From: Arthrobacter sp. V1I9 | Lineage (GTDB): Bacteria; Actinomycetota; Actinomycetes; Actinomycetales; Micrococcaceae | Reading direction: 5' to 3' | Assembly (NCBI RefSeq): GCF_030817075.1 | Contig: NZ_JAUSYU010000001.1 | Location: 1,302,001 to 1,366,000, forward strand | Length of the DNA: 64,000 nucleotides | In this document: positions 33,935 to 42,700 of the stretch, piece after piece | How positions within the stretch are numbered: the first letter of the stretch is position 1 | How the letters are laid out: every line of letters begins with the position of its first letter | Translations under genes and position numbers: made by a program | Notes under the pieces: generated by a model | Told to the model about the DNA's origin: nothing | Databases searched by the model: none | What the model saw: only the letters and a program-made list of their open reading frames with translations

Positions 33935-35306
33935 CGGTGGAACCTTCCGCGCCGGCATCCGCGGGACCGGCCTGGGCCAGCATGTCTTCCCACAGCCGGG
34001 GGAAGTCCGGCATGGTTTTCGCGGTGGTGGCAATGTCCTCCACCTGCACCCCGTCCACGGCCAGGCCAAGGATGGCTCCTGCCGTCGCCATGCGGTGGTC
34101 GGCGTAACTGCGGACGACGCCGGCGTGCAGCTTGGCGGGCCGGATCACCAGGCCGTCGCTGGTCTCCTCGGCATCCCCGCCGAGGCGGTTGATCTCGGTG
34201 ACCAGTGCAGCCAGCCTGTCAGTCTCGTGGCCGCGCAGGTGTGCGATGCCGCTGAGCCGTGAGGGCCCGCTGGCCAGGGCACACAGCGCGGCGACGGTGG
34301 GGGCAAGCTCGCTGGTGTCCGCGAAGTCGGCGCCCTTGATTTCGGGTCCGCCCGTAACGGTCAGGACACCATCACGGAGAGTGACCTCAGCGCCCATCTC
34401 GGCAAGAATGGTCCGCCACAGGTCTCCCACCTGCTGCGTCTGCTCCGGCCAGCCCGGAATCCGGACCGTTCCGCCGGACGCCAGGGCAGCCGCAAGGAAC
34501 GGTCCGGCGTTGGACAGGTCCTGCTCGATCCGCTGGTCGAATGCGCGGATTGGCCCCGGGGAAACAGCCCAGTGGTTGGGAACCGAATCGTCAACCACAA
34601 CCCCGGCGCCCCGCAAGACCGCCACGGTCATGTTGATGTGGTCAAGGCTCGGCACCGGTTTCCCGACGTGCTCCAGGTGAAGGCCTTCGGTGAACCTCGC
34701 TCCCACGAGGAGCAGCGCCGAAACAAACTGCGAGGAGGCGCTGGCATCGATGACCAGGTGGCCGCCCGGAACCTCCCCGGTGCCTTCCACAACAAACGGC
34801 AACGACGACGGCGCGCTGCCGTCTTCGGCGGAAACAGCCACTCCCAGCGCCTTGAGGGCTTCGATAATGGTGCCCATGGGCCGGTTGCGGGCGTGCGGGT
34901 CGCCGTCGAACATGCTGGCGCCGTTGCGCAGCGCCGCCAGCGGCGGAACGAACCGCATCACGGTACCGGCGAGGCCGCAGTCGATCCTGGTGGAGGACGC
35001 TGCCGCGTCTGCCACAAGCGGAACCACCTCCAGGTCCGGACCGAACGCACCGTCCCCCGGGACCTCCGTGATGGTGGCGCCGAGCTGGCGGAGCGCATCG
35101 ATCATGAGTGCCGAATCCCTGGAATGCAGCGGCGCACGCAGGCGCGACGGGCCGTCGGCCAGCGCTGCGAGCACCAGGTACCGGTTGGTCAGCGACTTTG
35201 ACCCGGGCACCGTAACAGTGGCATCGACGGGCCGGGACGCGAAGGGGGCCGGCCAGTGGGGGAGGGACGTTCCGGAGTGGTCCTGGGTGGTGGCGGCTGC
35301 GGTCAT
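33918..35306 (-). CDS. aroA: 3-phosphoshikimate 1-carboxyvinyltransferase (EPSP synthase)
   Basis: 462 residues. Adds enolpyruvate to shikimate-3-phosphate in aromatic amino-acid synthesis. The signatures are [20 protein letters not shown] near the N-terminus, [36 protein letters not shown] and [22 protein letters not shown] text ([19 protein letters not shown]). ATG 35306 has AAGCAGG just upstream. It is followed by rsgA with a 17-base overlap and lies directly after the DoxX gene in the same direction. The N-terminal 35 residues are a variable extension. Confidence 0.94.
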   Translation of the reverse strand: MTAAATTQDHSGTSLPHWPAPFASRPVDATVTVPGSKSLTNRYLVLAALADGPSRLRAPLHSRDSALMIDALRQLGATITEVPGDGAFGPDLEVVPLVADAAASSTRIDCGLAGTVMRFVPPLAALRNGASMFDGDPHARNRPMGTIIEALKALGVAVSAEDGSAPSSLPFVVEGTGEVPGGHLVIDASASSQFVSALLLVGARFTEGLHLEHVGKPVPSLDHINMTVAVLRGAGVVVDDSVPNHWAVSPGPIRAFDQRIEQDLSNAGPFLAAALASGGTVRIPGWPEQTQQVGDLWRTILAEMGAEVTLRDGVLTVTGGPEIKGADFADTSELAPTVAALCALASGPSRLSGIAHLRGHETDRLAALVTEINRLGGDAEETSDGLVIRPAKLHAGVVRSYADHRMATAGAILGLAVDGVQVEDIATTAKTMPDFPRLWEDMLAQAGPADAGAEGSTGGAQH

Positions 35307-35313
35307 GTCCTGC

Positions 35314-35862
35314 TTATGCCCCCGTGGCCTGTTCGACGGCGCGGCGTACGGCCTTATCGGCTTTGTACAGCTTCTTGTTGGTGGTCTTCCTGGCGTCCGC
35401 GGCAAGGTGCGCGGCACCCTTCCGGGCGTCTGCGGCCAGGTGCTCGGCGCGCCAGGCCAGTCCCGGCTTGCCAGCCGTGTCGACGGAAGCGAGCAACGCC
35501 CCGCCGCTTAGTGAAAGGTTCTTCAGGAGCTGGTTGCGGCGATTCCCGCGCCCTTCCTTGCTGCTGATGTCCGCACTGCGCCATTCAACGAAGGTGTTGA
35601 GAAGGGAAATGACGGTCAGCACGGTGGCTGAAAGCCTGGAAAACTTCCCGAGCCCAAAGAGGACGCCTGCGCCCACCTGCGTTCCGCCGATAACCCTTGC
35701 CAGCGTCTTCTCGTCAGTACGGAACGGCAGCGCCGCCGTGGCCTTGCTCAGCAGCGGCGACAGTTGCTGGGCGGTGTCATCGGCGTTCTTGAGCTTATCC
35801 ATTCCGGCAACAACAAAACTGGAAGCCAGCATGGGCCGTGCGAGTGTGCGGACAAAGGACAT
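35314..35862 (-). CDS. DoxX-family membrane protein
   Basis: 182 residues from ATG 35862 (AGGAGG six bases upstream). The DoxX core has four hydrophobic segments between residues 5 and 110, including [20 protein letters not shown] and [20 protein letters not shown], then a basic amphipathic tail rich in Lys/Arg/Ala that ends [16 protein letters not shown]. Function is unknown beyond possible links to redox stress. It is divergent from sigH and sits in front of aroA with eight bases between them, so they may be cotranscribed. Confidence 0.82.
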   Translation of the reverse strand: MSFVRTLARPMLASSFVVAGMDKLKNADDTAQQLSPLLSKATAALPFRTDEKTLARVIGGTQVGAGVLFGLGKFSRLSATVLTVISLLNTFVEWRSADISSKEGRGNRRNQLLKNLSLSGGALLASVDTAGKPGLAWRAEHLAADARKGAAHLAADARKTTNKKLYKADKAVRRAVEQATGA

Positions 35863-35929
35863 GGATTTCCTCCTGGATGGACGAACCGCGTCGGGTGCGG
35901 CGAAGTCCGTCCTAGTCTTGCACTTTTGG

Positions 35930-35955
35930 GGAATATTTGCCCAAGGGCTGAGGTT
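35930..35955 (+). promoter_or_regulatory. SigH autoregulatory promoter
   Basis: GGAAT (35930-35934), exactly 18 bases, then GTT (35953-35955): a perfect match to the SigR/SigH consensus. It faces the sigH gene, whose likely start is about 190 bases downstream. Autoregulation of this family by its own sigma factor is well established in Streptomyces and mycobacteria. Confidence 0.82.
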
Positions 35956-36142
35956 ATGGATGCTGGGTCCGCGAGAGCCGGGCCCAAAGACAAAGCACCG
36001 GACAACAGAGCGGAGTTGGCCCTTGAGGCGGGTGTTGGACGGAATTGACGCAGCAGGCCCGGTGGCAATGGACTCCTTGGAGGCCGAACCCCCCGAGTAT
36101 GGCTCGCCGCGGGCGCGGAGCCTGACAGTAGACTTGAAGGCA

Positions 36143-36913
36143 ATGAGCACCTTGGATCCGGCCGTTTCGGCCATGTATGAGGCTTCCCAAAGCGAAGCCA
36201 AAAGCAGCGCTGACGCACGGCCCGGGCCTGCAGATCAAACGGCAGAGCCACAGCAGCCTGAAGCGGAAACCACCGAAGAGGTGGTTAATGTTTCCACGGA
36301 ATCGACGGAGGAGCGCCGTGCCCGGTTCGAGCGTGACGCCATGCAGTATGTCGATCAGCTGTATTCTGCCGCCATGCGCATGGCCCGGAACCCTGCCGAC
36401 GCCGAGGACCTCGTCCAGGAGGCCTACACCAAGGCCTTTTCCGCGTTTCACCAGTACAAGCCGGGAACCAACCTCAAGGCCTGGCTGTACCGCATTCTGA
36501 CGAACACCTATATCAACCTTTACCGCAAACGGCAGCGCGAGCCGCTTCAGTCCAACTCGGACACCATCGAGGACTGGCAGCTTGCGCGGGCCGAGTCGCA
36601 CACCTCCAGGGGGCTTCGTTCCGCCGAGGCAGAGGCGCTGGATCACCTGCCCGATTCGGACGTCAAGCGCGCGCTCCAGGACATTCCCGAGGAATTCCGC
36701 CTTGCGGTGTACTTCGCGGACGTCGAAGGCTTCGCGTACAAGGAAATTTCAGACATCATGAACACGCCTATCGGCACAGTGATGTCCCGGCTCCACCGCG
36801 GCCGGAGAATGTTGCGGGACATGCTCGGGGAGTACGCCGCCGAGCGGGGATTCAAAACGGCCGCACCTCCACAGGACGCGGCGGAAAGCACACAACAGGA
36901 GAACAGGAAATGA
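36143..36913 (+). CDS. sigH: ECF sigma factor SigH (SigR/RpoE type)
   Basis: 256 residues from ATG 36143, though this start is uncertain (ATG 36068 or 36173 are also in frame). Region 2 is [20 protein letters not shown] followed by [21 protein letters not shown] and [18 protein letters not shown], and region 4 is [20 protein letters not shown]. The first 60 residues are a variable acidic leader longer than in most relatives. Together with rsrA downstream (4-base overlap) it is the thiol-oxidative and heat stress sigma factor. It has a matching promoter at 35930 and is likely to drive ssrA. Confidence 0.92.
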   Translation: MSTLDPAVSAMYEASQSEAKSSADARPGPADQTAEPQQPEAETTEEVVNVSTESTEERRARFERDAMQYVDQLYSAAMRMARNPADAEDLVQEAYTKAFSAFHQYKPGTNLKAWLYRILTNTYINLYRKRQREPLQSNSDTIEDWQLARAESHTSRGLRSAEAEALDHLPDSDVKRALQDIPEEFRLAVYFADVEGFAYKEISDIMNTPIGTVMSRLHRGRRMLRDMLGEYAAERGFKTAAPPQDAAESTQQENRK

Positions 36914-37170
36914 GCGACTGCCAGGGATTGGGCGACTGCGACGATACCCGGATGCAACGCATCTATGAGTATCTGGACGGCGCCTTAACCCGTGAGGACA
37001 TCACGGAAATCAAGACCCACCTTGATGACTGCCCGGAATGCACGGAGCAGTACGACCTTGAGTGCGTGATCCGCAACATGGTCAAGCGCTCCTGCACCGA
37101 AGCTGCTCCCGATAATCTGAAGAACGCCATATTGGACCGGATCCACTCGATCCGGCCGGTGGACGCCTAG
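36910..37170 (+). CDS. rsrA: Redox-sensing zinc anti-sigma factor (RsrA/RshA type)
   Basis: 86 residues with the ZAS motif H-x3-C-x2-C in [18 protein letters not shown] and further cysteines at the N-terminus ([11 protein letters not shown]) and in VKRSCTEA. RsrA-type proteins bind zinc and hold SigH/SigR inactive until a disulfide forms under oxidation. It overlaps sigH by ATGA. Annotated in actinobacteria as a mycothiol-system anti-sigma factor. Confidence 0.92.
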   Translation: MSDCQGLGDCDDTRMQRIYEYLDGALTREDITEIKTHLDDCPECTEQYDLECVIRNMVKRSCTEAAPDNLKNAILDRIHSIRPVDA

Positions 37171-37219
37171 GTCAGCCGGCCAGCAGCCAGGCCAGGGCAG
37201 CGATTCCCTGCCTCAACAC

Positions 37220-37257
37220 AAAGGACCCCGGAAGCCGAGTGGCTTCCGGGGTCCTTT
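37220..37257. terminator. Bidirectional terminator after rsrA
   Basis: A 17-bp perfect stem, AAAGGACCCCGGAAGCC with GGCTTCCGGGGTCCTTT, closes a GAGT loop; the arm ends give TTT on the plus strand and TTTGTG on the minus. It serves both rsrA and the minus-strand bL37 gene. Confidence 0.9.
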
Positions 37258-37285
37258 GCTGTGAACCGTAGTACCTGGCATTTGC

Positions 37286-37360
37286 CTAGGTGTTGGGGCG
37301 CTTCCCGTGGTTCGCGCCGCCACGCTTACGGTCACGACGCTTGCGTGCACGCTTGCTCAT
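37286..37360 (-). CDS. Large-subunit ribosomal protein bL37 (24 residues)
   Basis: A 24-codon ORF, MSKRARKRRDRKRGG then ANHGKRPNT, matches the mycobacterial 50S protein bL37 pattern (basic start, RDRK, then ANHGKRPN) as I recall it. ATG 37358-37360 has a strong AAGGAGG on the minus strand, nine bases before the start. Its size is below usual gene-caller limits, so it is often missed. It lies between the rsrA terminator and the PadR gene. Confidence 0.82.
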   Translation of the reverse strand: MSKRARKRRDRKRGGANHGKRPNT

Positions 37361-37485
37361 AGCTGGCCTCCTTACTGTTGGTACTCAAAAAGAGCTGCCC
37401 TCAAGTCTCCCACATGATGTGGCGGCCCGCGAACCGGGAACCGCCGCGTGACCTGCGGTTCAATCCGCGCCTTCGGGAGGGGAAG

Positions 37486-38103
37486 CTATTTTTCGAGGAG
37501 GGAGTTGCGGACCGCGATGCGGGCCTGTTCCAGGACCGTCCGAAGGGTTTCCAGGGCCACAGGGCTCAGCGGCTGCTTGCCTGCCTGCAGGCGCAACTCG
37601 GCGCGAAGGTCGTCGCGGAACGCCTGGAGCATCGCCTCGGCCTCTTTCAGCGAACGTTTGCCCTCGGGCGCCGACCTGCCGGCGGCGGTGGTGAAATCGA
37701 CAGAACCGGCGGCGGCCCGTGCCGCCTCCGCCGTTGCCGCGAGGTCTGCCCGCAGCCCGCGCATGTTGCTGCGGATGTCCTCACGGAGGTTGTCTGCCAG
37801 CCGCCGGACAGAGGCGGAGATTTCGTTCTCCACCGCGGCAAGTTCTTCACGGCGCAGGTTCAGCTCTGCCAGCCCGGCAGGCGTGATGCGGTAGTTGGTC
37901 CGGCGCCCGGCGGATTCCGTGGCCACCAGCCCCTCCTCCTCGAGTTTTCCGAGCCGGGGATAGATGGTGCCGGCGCTGGGGGAGTAGGTGCCGCCAAAGC
38001 GTTCCTTGAGCGCCTTGATGAGTTCGTAGCCATGCTTCGGGCCTGACTCCAGCAGGGACAGCAGGTAGAGCCGCAGGGCGCCGTGGGCGAAGACGGCGGG
38101 CAT
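37486..38103 (-). CDS. PadR-family transcriptional regulator
   Basis: 205 residues: the PadR winged helix at residues 1-85 (LYLLSLLESGPKHGYELIKA and AGTIYPRLGKLEEEGLVATE), then a long helical C-terminus rich in Arg/Ala/Glu, typical of PadR-s2 and of regulators paired with DUF4097 proteins. The start codon overlaps the stop of the DUF4097 gene upstream (TGATG), so both are one operon. It probably represses its own operon through the direct repeats at 38945-39006. Confidence 0.88.
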   Translation of the reverse strand: MPAVFAHGALRLYLLSLLESGPKHGYELIKALKERFGGTYSPSAGTIYPRLGKLEEEGLVATESAGRRTNYRITPAGLAELNLRREELAAVENEISASVRRLADNLREDIRSNMRGLRADLAATAEAARAAAGSVDFTTAAGRSAPEGKRSLKEAEAMLQAFRDDLRAELRLQAGKQPLSPVALETLRTVLEQARIAVRNSLLEK

Positions 38104-38930
38104 CAGGGCTGTTCTTCCGCGTTCCCGGACGCTGCGCTGTGGATGATGGACGTGGTGCCTGACACTGAATTGGTCCTGACCAGCATGAGTTTCGCGTCCG
38201 GACCGGCGATGGTCTCCACCTTGCCGCCCGGCACATGGTATTTCTGGTGGTCGATGACCACTGTCCCGCTGGCAGATTTGGCAACGATGTCCACGCCGAC
38301 GTCGTGGGGGATCCGGATGGTGAGGTCGCCGGATACCGAATTGGCTCCGAAATCCTGGGTGTAGCCCAGCAGGTCGAAACTCATGCCGCCGCTGACCGTG
38401 TTGGCCCGGATGTGGCTGAAATTGCCGGATGCCGTGACCTCGCCGGAAACAGTCTTGGCTGTGAGGACGCCGCTGTGATTGCGGGCGCTTACCTCGCCAC
38501 TGACAGTGTTCACGTGCAGTTCGCCATCGGTGCCGTCGGACATCACGGAGCCGGAAACAGCGTTCAGGCGCGTGCGGCCGGCCATCCCTGAAACAAGGCC
38601 GTCACCGCTGACGGTGCCTGCCTCGACTTCAACCGTGGCCGGAACAGCGATGCTGATGACGGCGTAGTTTTCGCTGTTGTGGTTGACCGTTCCCATGAGG
38701 TTTTTGAACCAGCCCTGCGGCCCGTGCAGCTGATGACGGACCTCGAGCCGGCCGTCTTCCAGCGACACGGCCACGGGGTCGCCCTGGACCTCGGAAATCT
38801 CTATCCGGGTGACCGGCTCATGATGCGCCACCACGTCGAAGCGGCCGCGCACCATGCCAAGCTTCAGGGACGTCACCGAGTCGACGTCGATGGTTTGTGC
38901 GCTCGTGACATCCCAGTTCTGATCAGCCAT
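38103..38930 (-). CDS. DUF4097 beta-solenoid family protein
   Basis: 275 residues from ATG 38930 (GGAGG upstream), instead of 38963. A repeated pattern of about 20 residues with VSG motifs (GTVSGDGLVSGMAG, LNAVSGSVMS, VNTVSGEVSARNH, AKTVSGEVTASG, ANSVSGDLTIRIP) runs through the protein, as in DUF4097, which folds as a beta-solenoid. There is no signal peptide, so it is probably cytoplasmic. The function is unknown. The operon partner is a PadR regulator. Confidence 0.85.
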   Translation of the reverse strand: MADQNWDVTSAQTIDVDSVTSLKLGMVRGRFDVVAHHEPVTRIEISEVQGDPVAVSLEDGRLEVRHQLHGPQGWFKNLMGTVNHNSENYAVISIAVPATVEVEAGTVSGDGLVSGMAGRTRLNAVSGSVMSDGTDGELHVNTVSGEVSARNHSGVLTAKTVSGEVTASGNFSHIRANTVSGGMSFDLLGYTQDFGANSVSGDLTIRIPHDVGVDIVAKSASGTVVIDHQKYHVPGGKVETIAGPDAKLMLVRTNSVSGTTSIIHSAASGNAEEQP

Positions 38931-38944
38931 TGGTCCTCCAAGAC

Positions 38945-39006
38945 GATATATCGCGTGATGCACCCAACGTACCGTCGTGGCATGCTCAGGTCAAGATATA
39001 TCGCGA
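38945..39006. promoter_or_regulatory. Direct repeats GATATATCGCG in front of the DUF4097-padR operon
   Basis: GATATATCGCG occurs at 38945-38955 and again at 38995-39005, exactly 50 bp apart (about five helical turns). Each contains a palindromic core such as CGATATATCG. Their position directly upstream of the operon and the PadR gene within it suggest they are PadR operators; TATATC resembles a -10. This is an inference. Confidence 0.6.
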
Positions 39007-39013
39007 ACGGCTC

Positions 39014-39613
39014 CTACTCGGGGACGGCCATCCCCAGCCATTGGAACCACCCTCGGTGCAGTACCAGCCAGGCCATGAGTCCATATCCGGCCTGCCCGGG
39101 CGTCCCGCCGTTTGCTGCCAGGTCCTGCCGCCACTGTTCGTGGTTCAGGAGGGGTGAGAAAGTATCCACATAAAGATGCTTGCGGCGGGTGGTGACGTCA
39201 GCAAAGGCGGTGTTCAGCTCGTCGAGGCGGCGGTTCTGTGCAGGGTCCAGGGTGGGCGGCGGGCCCACCACAAAAACTCCAAGCCGGTTCTGCGATGCCG
39301 AGTCCAGGATGTTGGCCAGATTGAGCCGGCTGCGGGCAGTGGAAAGCCCGAACTCGATGTCCCGGCCGGAGAGGCCGATGACCAGGCGGTTCTCGGCCTG
39401 GTCGCTGAACCGCCGGCCGGCCTCGCCCATCCAGCGGGCAGCAAGGCCTTCCGTTCCTTCCTGCGGGCAGGGGAGGGCGTAGCTCTCCAGGAGCATGCCG
39501 TCCTGGGGAGTGCGGGCCAAAACGCGGCCCAGCCAGCCGAGTGCCCGGGGATCACCGAGTCCGGCCAGCAGTTCATCGCCTACAGCTGCAATACGCAGCT
39601 TCCTGTCTTCCAC
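39014..39613 (-). CDS. SGNH/GDSL-like protein with altered catalytic residues
   Basis: 199 residues. The fold is that of GDSL hydrolases: block I VGDELLAGLGDPRALGW, a central LSGRD, and the C-terminal TPGQAGYGLMAWLVLHRGWF. The nucleophile Ser (GDS) is Glu (GDE) and the usual D-x-x-H before Pro-Gly-Gln-Ala-Gly-Tyr reads N-G-G-T, so all three catalytic residues of SGNH hydrolases appear replaced. It could be a non-catalytic binding protein or an enzyme with a different mechanism. It is directed away from the DUF4097 unit. Confidence 0.65.
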   Translation of the reverse strand: MEDRKLRIAAVGDELLAGLGDPRALGWLGRVLARTPQDGMLLESYALPCPQEGTEGLAARWMGEAGRRFSDQAENRLVIGLSGRDIEFGLSTARSRLNLANILDSASQNRLGVFVVGPPPTLDPAQNRRLDELNTAFADVTTRRKHLYVDTFSPLLNHEQWRQDLAANGGTPGQAGYGLMAWLVLHRGWFQWLGMAVPE

Positions 39614-39703
39614 ACGTTCCTCTTAACTTCGGTGCTGACTGCCTGCCGCCACCCGAACCACTCAGGGGGATCGGGCCGGTGCTGTTCATCCCATTAAACA
39701 GAA

Positions 39704-39744
39704 CTGCCCGGCCGGAGTCGGTATTTCGACGTCCGGCCGGGCAG
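39704..39744 (-). terminator. Intrinsic terminator after kgd
   Basis: A 13-bp perfect GC-rich stem (39704-39716 with 39732-39744) with an inner 4-bp helix (GTCG/CGAC) follows the kgd stop by nine bases; on the minus strand it is followed by TTCTGTTTAA. Confidence 0.85.
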
Positions 39745-39753
39745 CCTTACTGA

Positions 39754-42700
39754 TTACTTCCGCGCGAATGCCTGCTTCAGGAGGGCATCCTGTTCCGCGG
39801 CGTGGCGCTTCATGGAGCCGGCGGCCGTGGAGGCCGAGGCCGGACGCGACACCAGGCGGACGCGCCGGTCAAGGGCATCCGGCAGGTTCAGGCCAATGAA
39901 CGGCCACGGTCCCTGGTTGGCGGGCTCATCCTGCGCCCAGACAACCTCGGCGTTCGGGTACTTGGCCAGCTCGGCAGCGATCTCGGCGGCGGGCAGCGGG
40001 TAAAGCTGCTCCACCCGGACGATCGCCGTCGTCTTGTCATCGGTCTTCTGCCGGGTGGACAGGAGATCGTAGTAGAGGCGGCCGGAGACCAGCAGAACGC
40101 GTTCGACGGCGTCTGCGGCCAGCTGCTCATGGTCGCTGATGACAGGCCGGAACGTGCCGTTGGTGAAGTCCTCCACTGACGACGCGGCGCCCTTGAGGCG
40201 CAGCAGCTGTTTGGGCGTGAAGATGATCAACGGCTTCCGCGGCCGGCTGTAGGCCTGGCGGCGCAGCAGGTGGAAGTGCGAGGCCGCCGTGGTGGGGTTG
40301 GCCACGATCATGTTTTCCTCGGCGCACATCTGCAGGAAGCGTTCGATCCGTGCGGAGGAGTGGTCCGGGCCCTGGCCCTCGTAGCCGTGCGGAAGCATCA
40401 GTACCAGCGAGGACCGCTGGCCCCACTTCTGCTCGGCGGAGGAGATGAACTCATCAATGATGGTCTGGGCACCGTTGACGAAGTCGCCGAACTGGGCTTC
40501 CCAGAGGACGAGCGCATCGGGGCGTTCCACGGAGTAGCCGTATTCGAAGCCCATGGCTGCGTATTCGGACAGCAGTGAATCGTAGATCCACAGTTTGGCC
40601 TGGTCATCGGCAAGGTTGCCCAGCGGCAGCCATTCCTTGCCGTTGGCGCGGTCGTGGAAGACGGCGTGGCGCTGCACGAACGTGCCGCGGCGTGAATCCT
40701 GGCCTGCCAGGCGTACCGGGACGCCTTCCATGATGAGCGAACCGAAGGCCGCGATCTCGCCGAAGCCCCAGTCGATGCCGCCTTCGCGGGACATCTGTTC
40801 GCGCTTCTCCAGCAACTGCTTGAGCTTCGCGTGGACGGTGAAGCCCTCCGGAATCTCCAGGTGGGCTTTGCCAATCCGGGCCAGCGTGTCCGCGGAGATG
40901 GCAGTGGACACGGGGGAGTTCGTGCTGGAGTCGGACTGCTGGGCGATGGGCCGCTCAATGTCGGACACAGCTGCCGAATCCGCGGTGATGATCGGGATCG
41001 GGGACGTCTGCGCCGCATGGGTCTCCGCGAAGACCCGCTCCAGCCGCTCCTGGTAGTCGCGGAGCAGCTGCTCGGCTTCTTCCTCGGTGATGTCACCGCG
41101 GCCGATGAGCGACTCGGTGTAGAGCTTGCGGACGGAACGCTTGGCTTCGATCAGGTTGTACATCAGCGGCTGCGTCATCGAGGGGTCATCGCCCTCGTTG
41201 TGCCCGCGGCGGCGGTAGCAGACCATGTCGATCACAACGTCCTTGTGGAACCGCTGGCGGAACTCGTAGGCGAGCTGGCCGATGCGGACCACAGCCTCGG
41301 GATCATCGCCGTTCACGTGGAACACCGGCGCCTGGATCATCTTGGCAACGTCGGTGGAGTACGTGGAGGACCGCGACGATGACGGGGCGGTGGTGAAGCC
41401 TACCTGGTTGTTGACCACGATGTGGATGGTACCGCCGGTGCGGTAGCCGCGGAGCTGGGACAGGTTGAGGGTTTCGGCAACCACGCCCTGGCCGGCGAAA
41501 GCGGCGTCGCCGTGGACGACGATGGGCAGGACAGGGAACGACTGGCCCTGGTCCAGGCGGTCCTGCTTGGCGCGGACGATGCCCTCGAGGACCGGGTCGA
41601 CAGCTTCCAGGTGGGACGGGTTGGCGGCCAGGTAAACCTTGGTCTCCTTGCCGTTGTCGGAGGTGAAGGTTCCCTCCGTGCCCAGGTGGTACTTGACGTC
41701 GCCGGATCCCTGGACCGAGCGCGGATCCTGCGTGCCCTCGAATTCGCGGAACACCTGCGCGTAGGTCTTGCCGGCGATGTTGGTGAGCACGTTCAGGCGG
41801 CCGCGGTGGGCCATGCCGATGGCTACCTCGTCCAGGCCGTCGTCGGCGGCGTCGGACATGATGGCGTCCAGCAGCGGAATCAGGGACTCTCCACCTTCGA
41901 GGGAGAAGCGCTTCTGGCCCACGAACTTGGTCTGCAGGAAGGTCTCAAAGGCCTCGGCTGCGTTCAGCTTGGAGACGATGCGGAGCTGCTCTTCACGGCT
42001 GGGCTTGGAGTATGGGTGCTCCAGCTGGTCCTGGAACCACTTGCGTTCCTCCGGCTCCTGGATGTGCATGTACTCGATACCGGTGGTGCGGCAGTAGGCA
42101 TCGCGCAGGACGCCGAGGATGTCGCGGAACTTGAGCATCGGCTTGCCGCCGAAACCGCCGGTGGGCCACTCGCGGTCCAGGTCCCAGAGCGTCAGGCCGT
42201 AGGTGAGGACGTCGAGGTCCGGGTGCTTGCGCTGGACGTATTCGAGGGGATCGGTATCCGCCATCAAGTGTCCGCGGACACGGTAGGAGTGGATCAGCTG
42301 CTGGATCCGCGCGACCTTGTTGATTTCGTCGGCCGGGTCCACCTGCTTGTCGGCGCTCCACCGTACGGGCTCGTACGGGATGCGCAGGGACTCAAAGATC
42401 TCGTCGTAGAAGTTCTGCGCACCCAGCAGCAGCTGGTGGACCAGCTTCAGGAACTCGCCGCTGCCGGCACCCTGGATCACACGGTGATCGTAGGTGGAGG
42501 TCAGGGTGAGGACCTTGCTGATGGCGTTCTGGGCGATGATTTTCTCGCTGGCACCCTGGAACTCGGCAGGGTAGTCGAGCGCGCCGACGCCAATGATGGC
42601 TGCCTGGCCCTTGGAAAGGCGCGGCACGGAGTGCACGGTACCGATGCCGCCCGGGTTGGTCAGCGAGACGGTGGTGCCCTGGTGGTCATCAGCGGTCAGC

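Noticed and set aside
35324..36142. Long N-terminal extension of the SigH frame to position 35324
   Set aside because: It would cover the divergent DoxX gene and the SigH promoter; no relative of SigH has such an extension.
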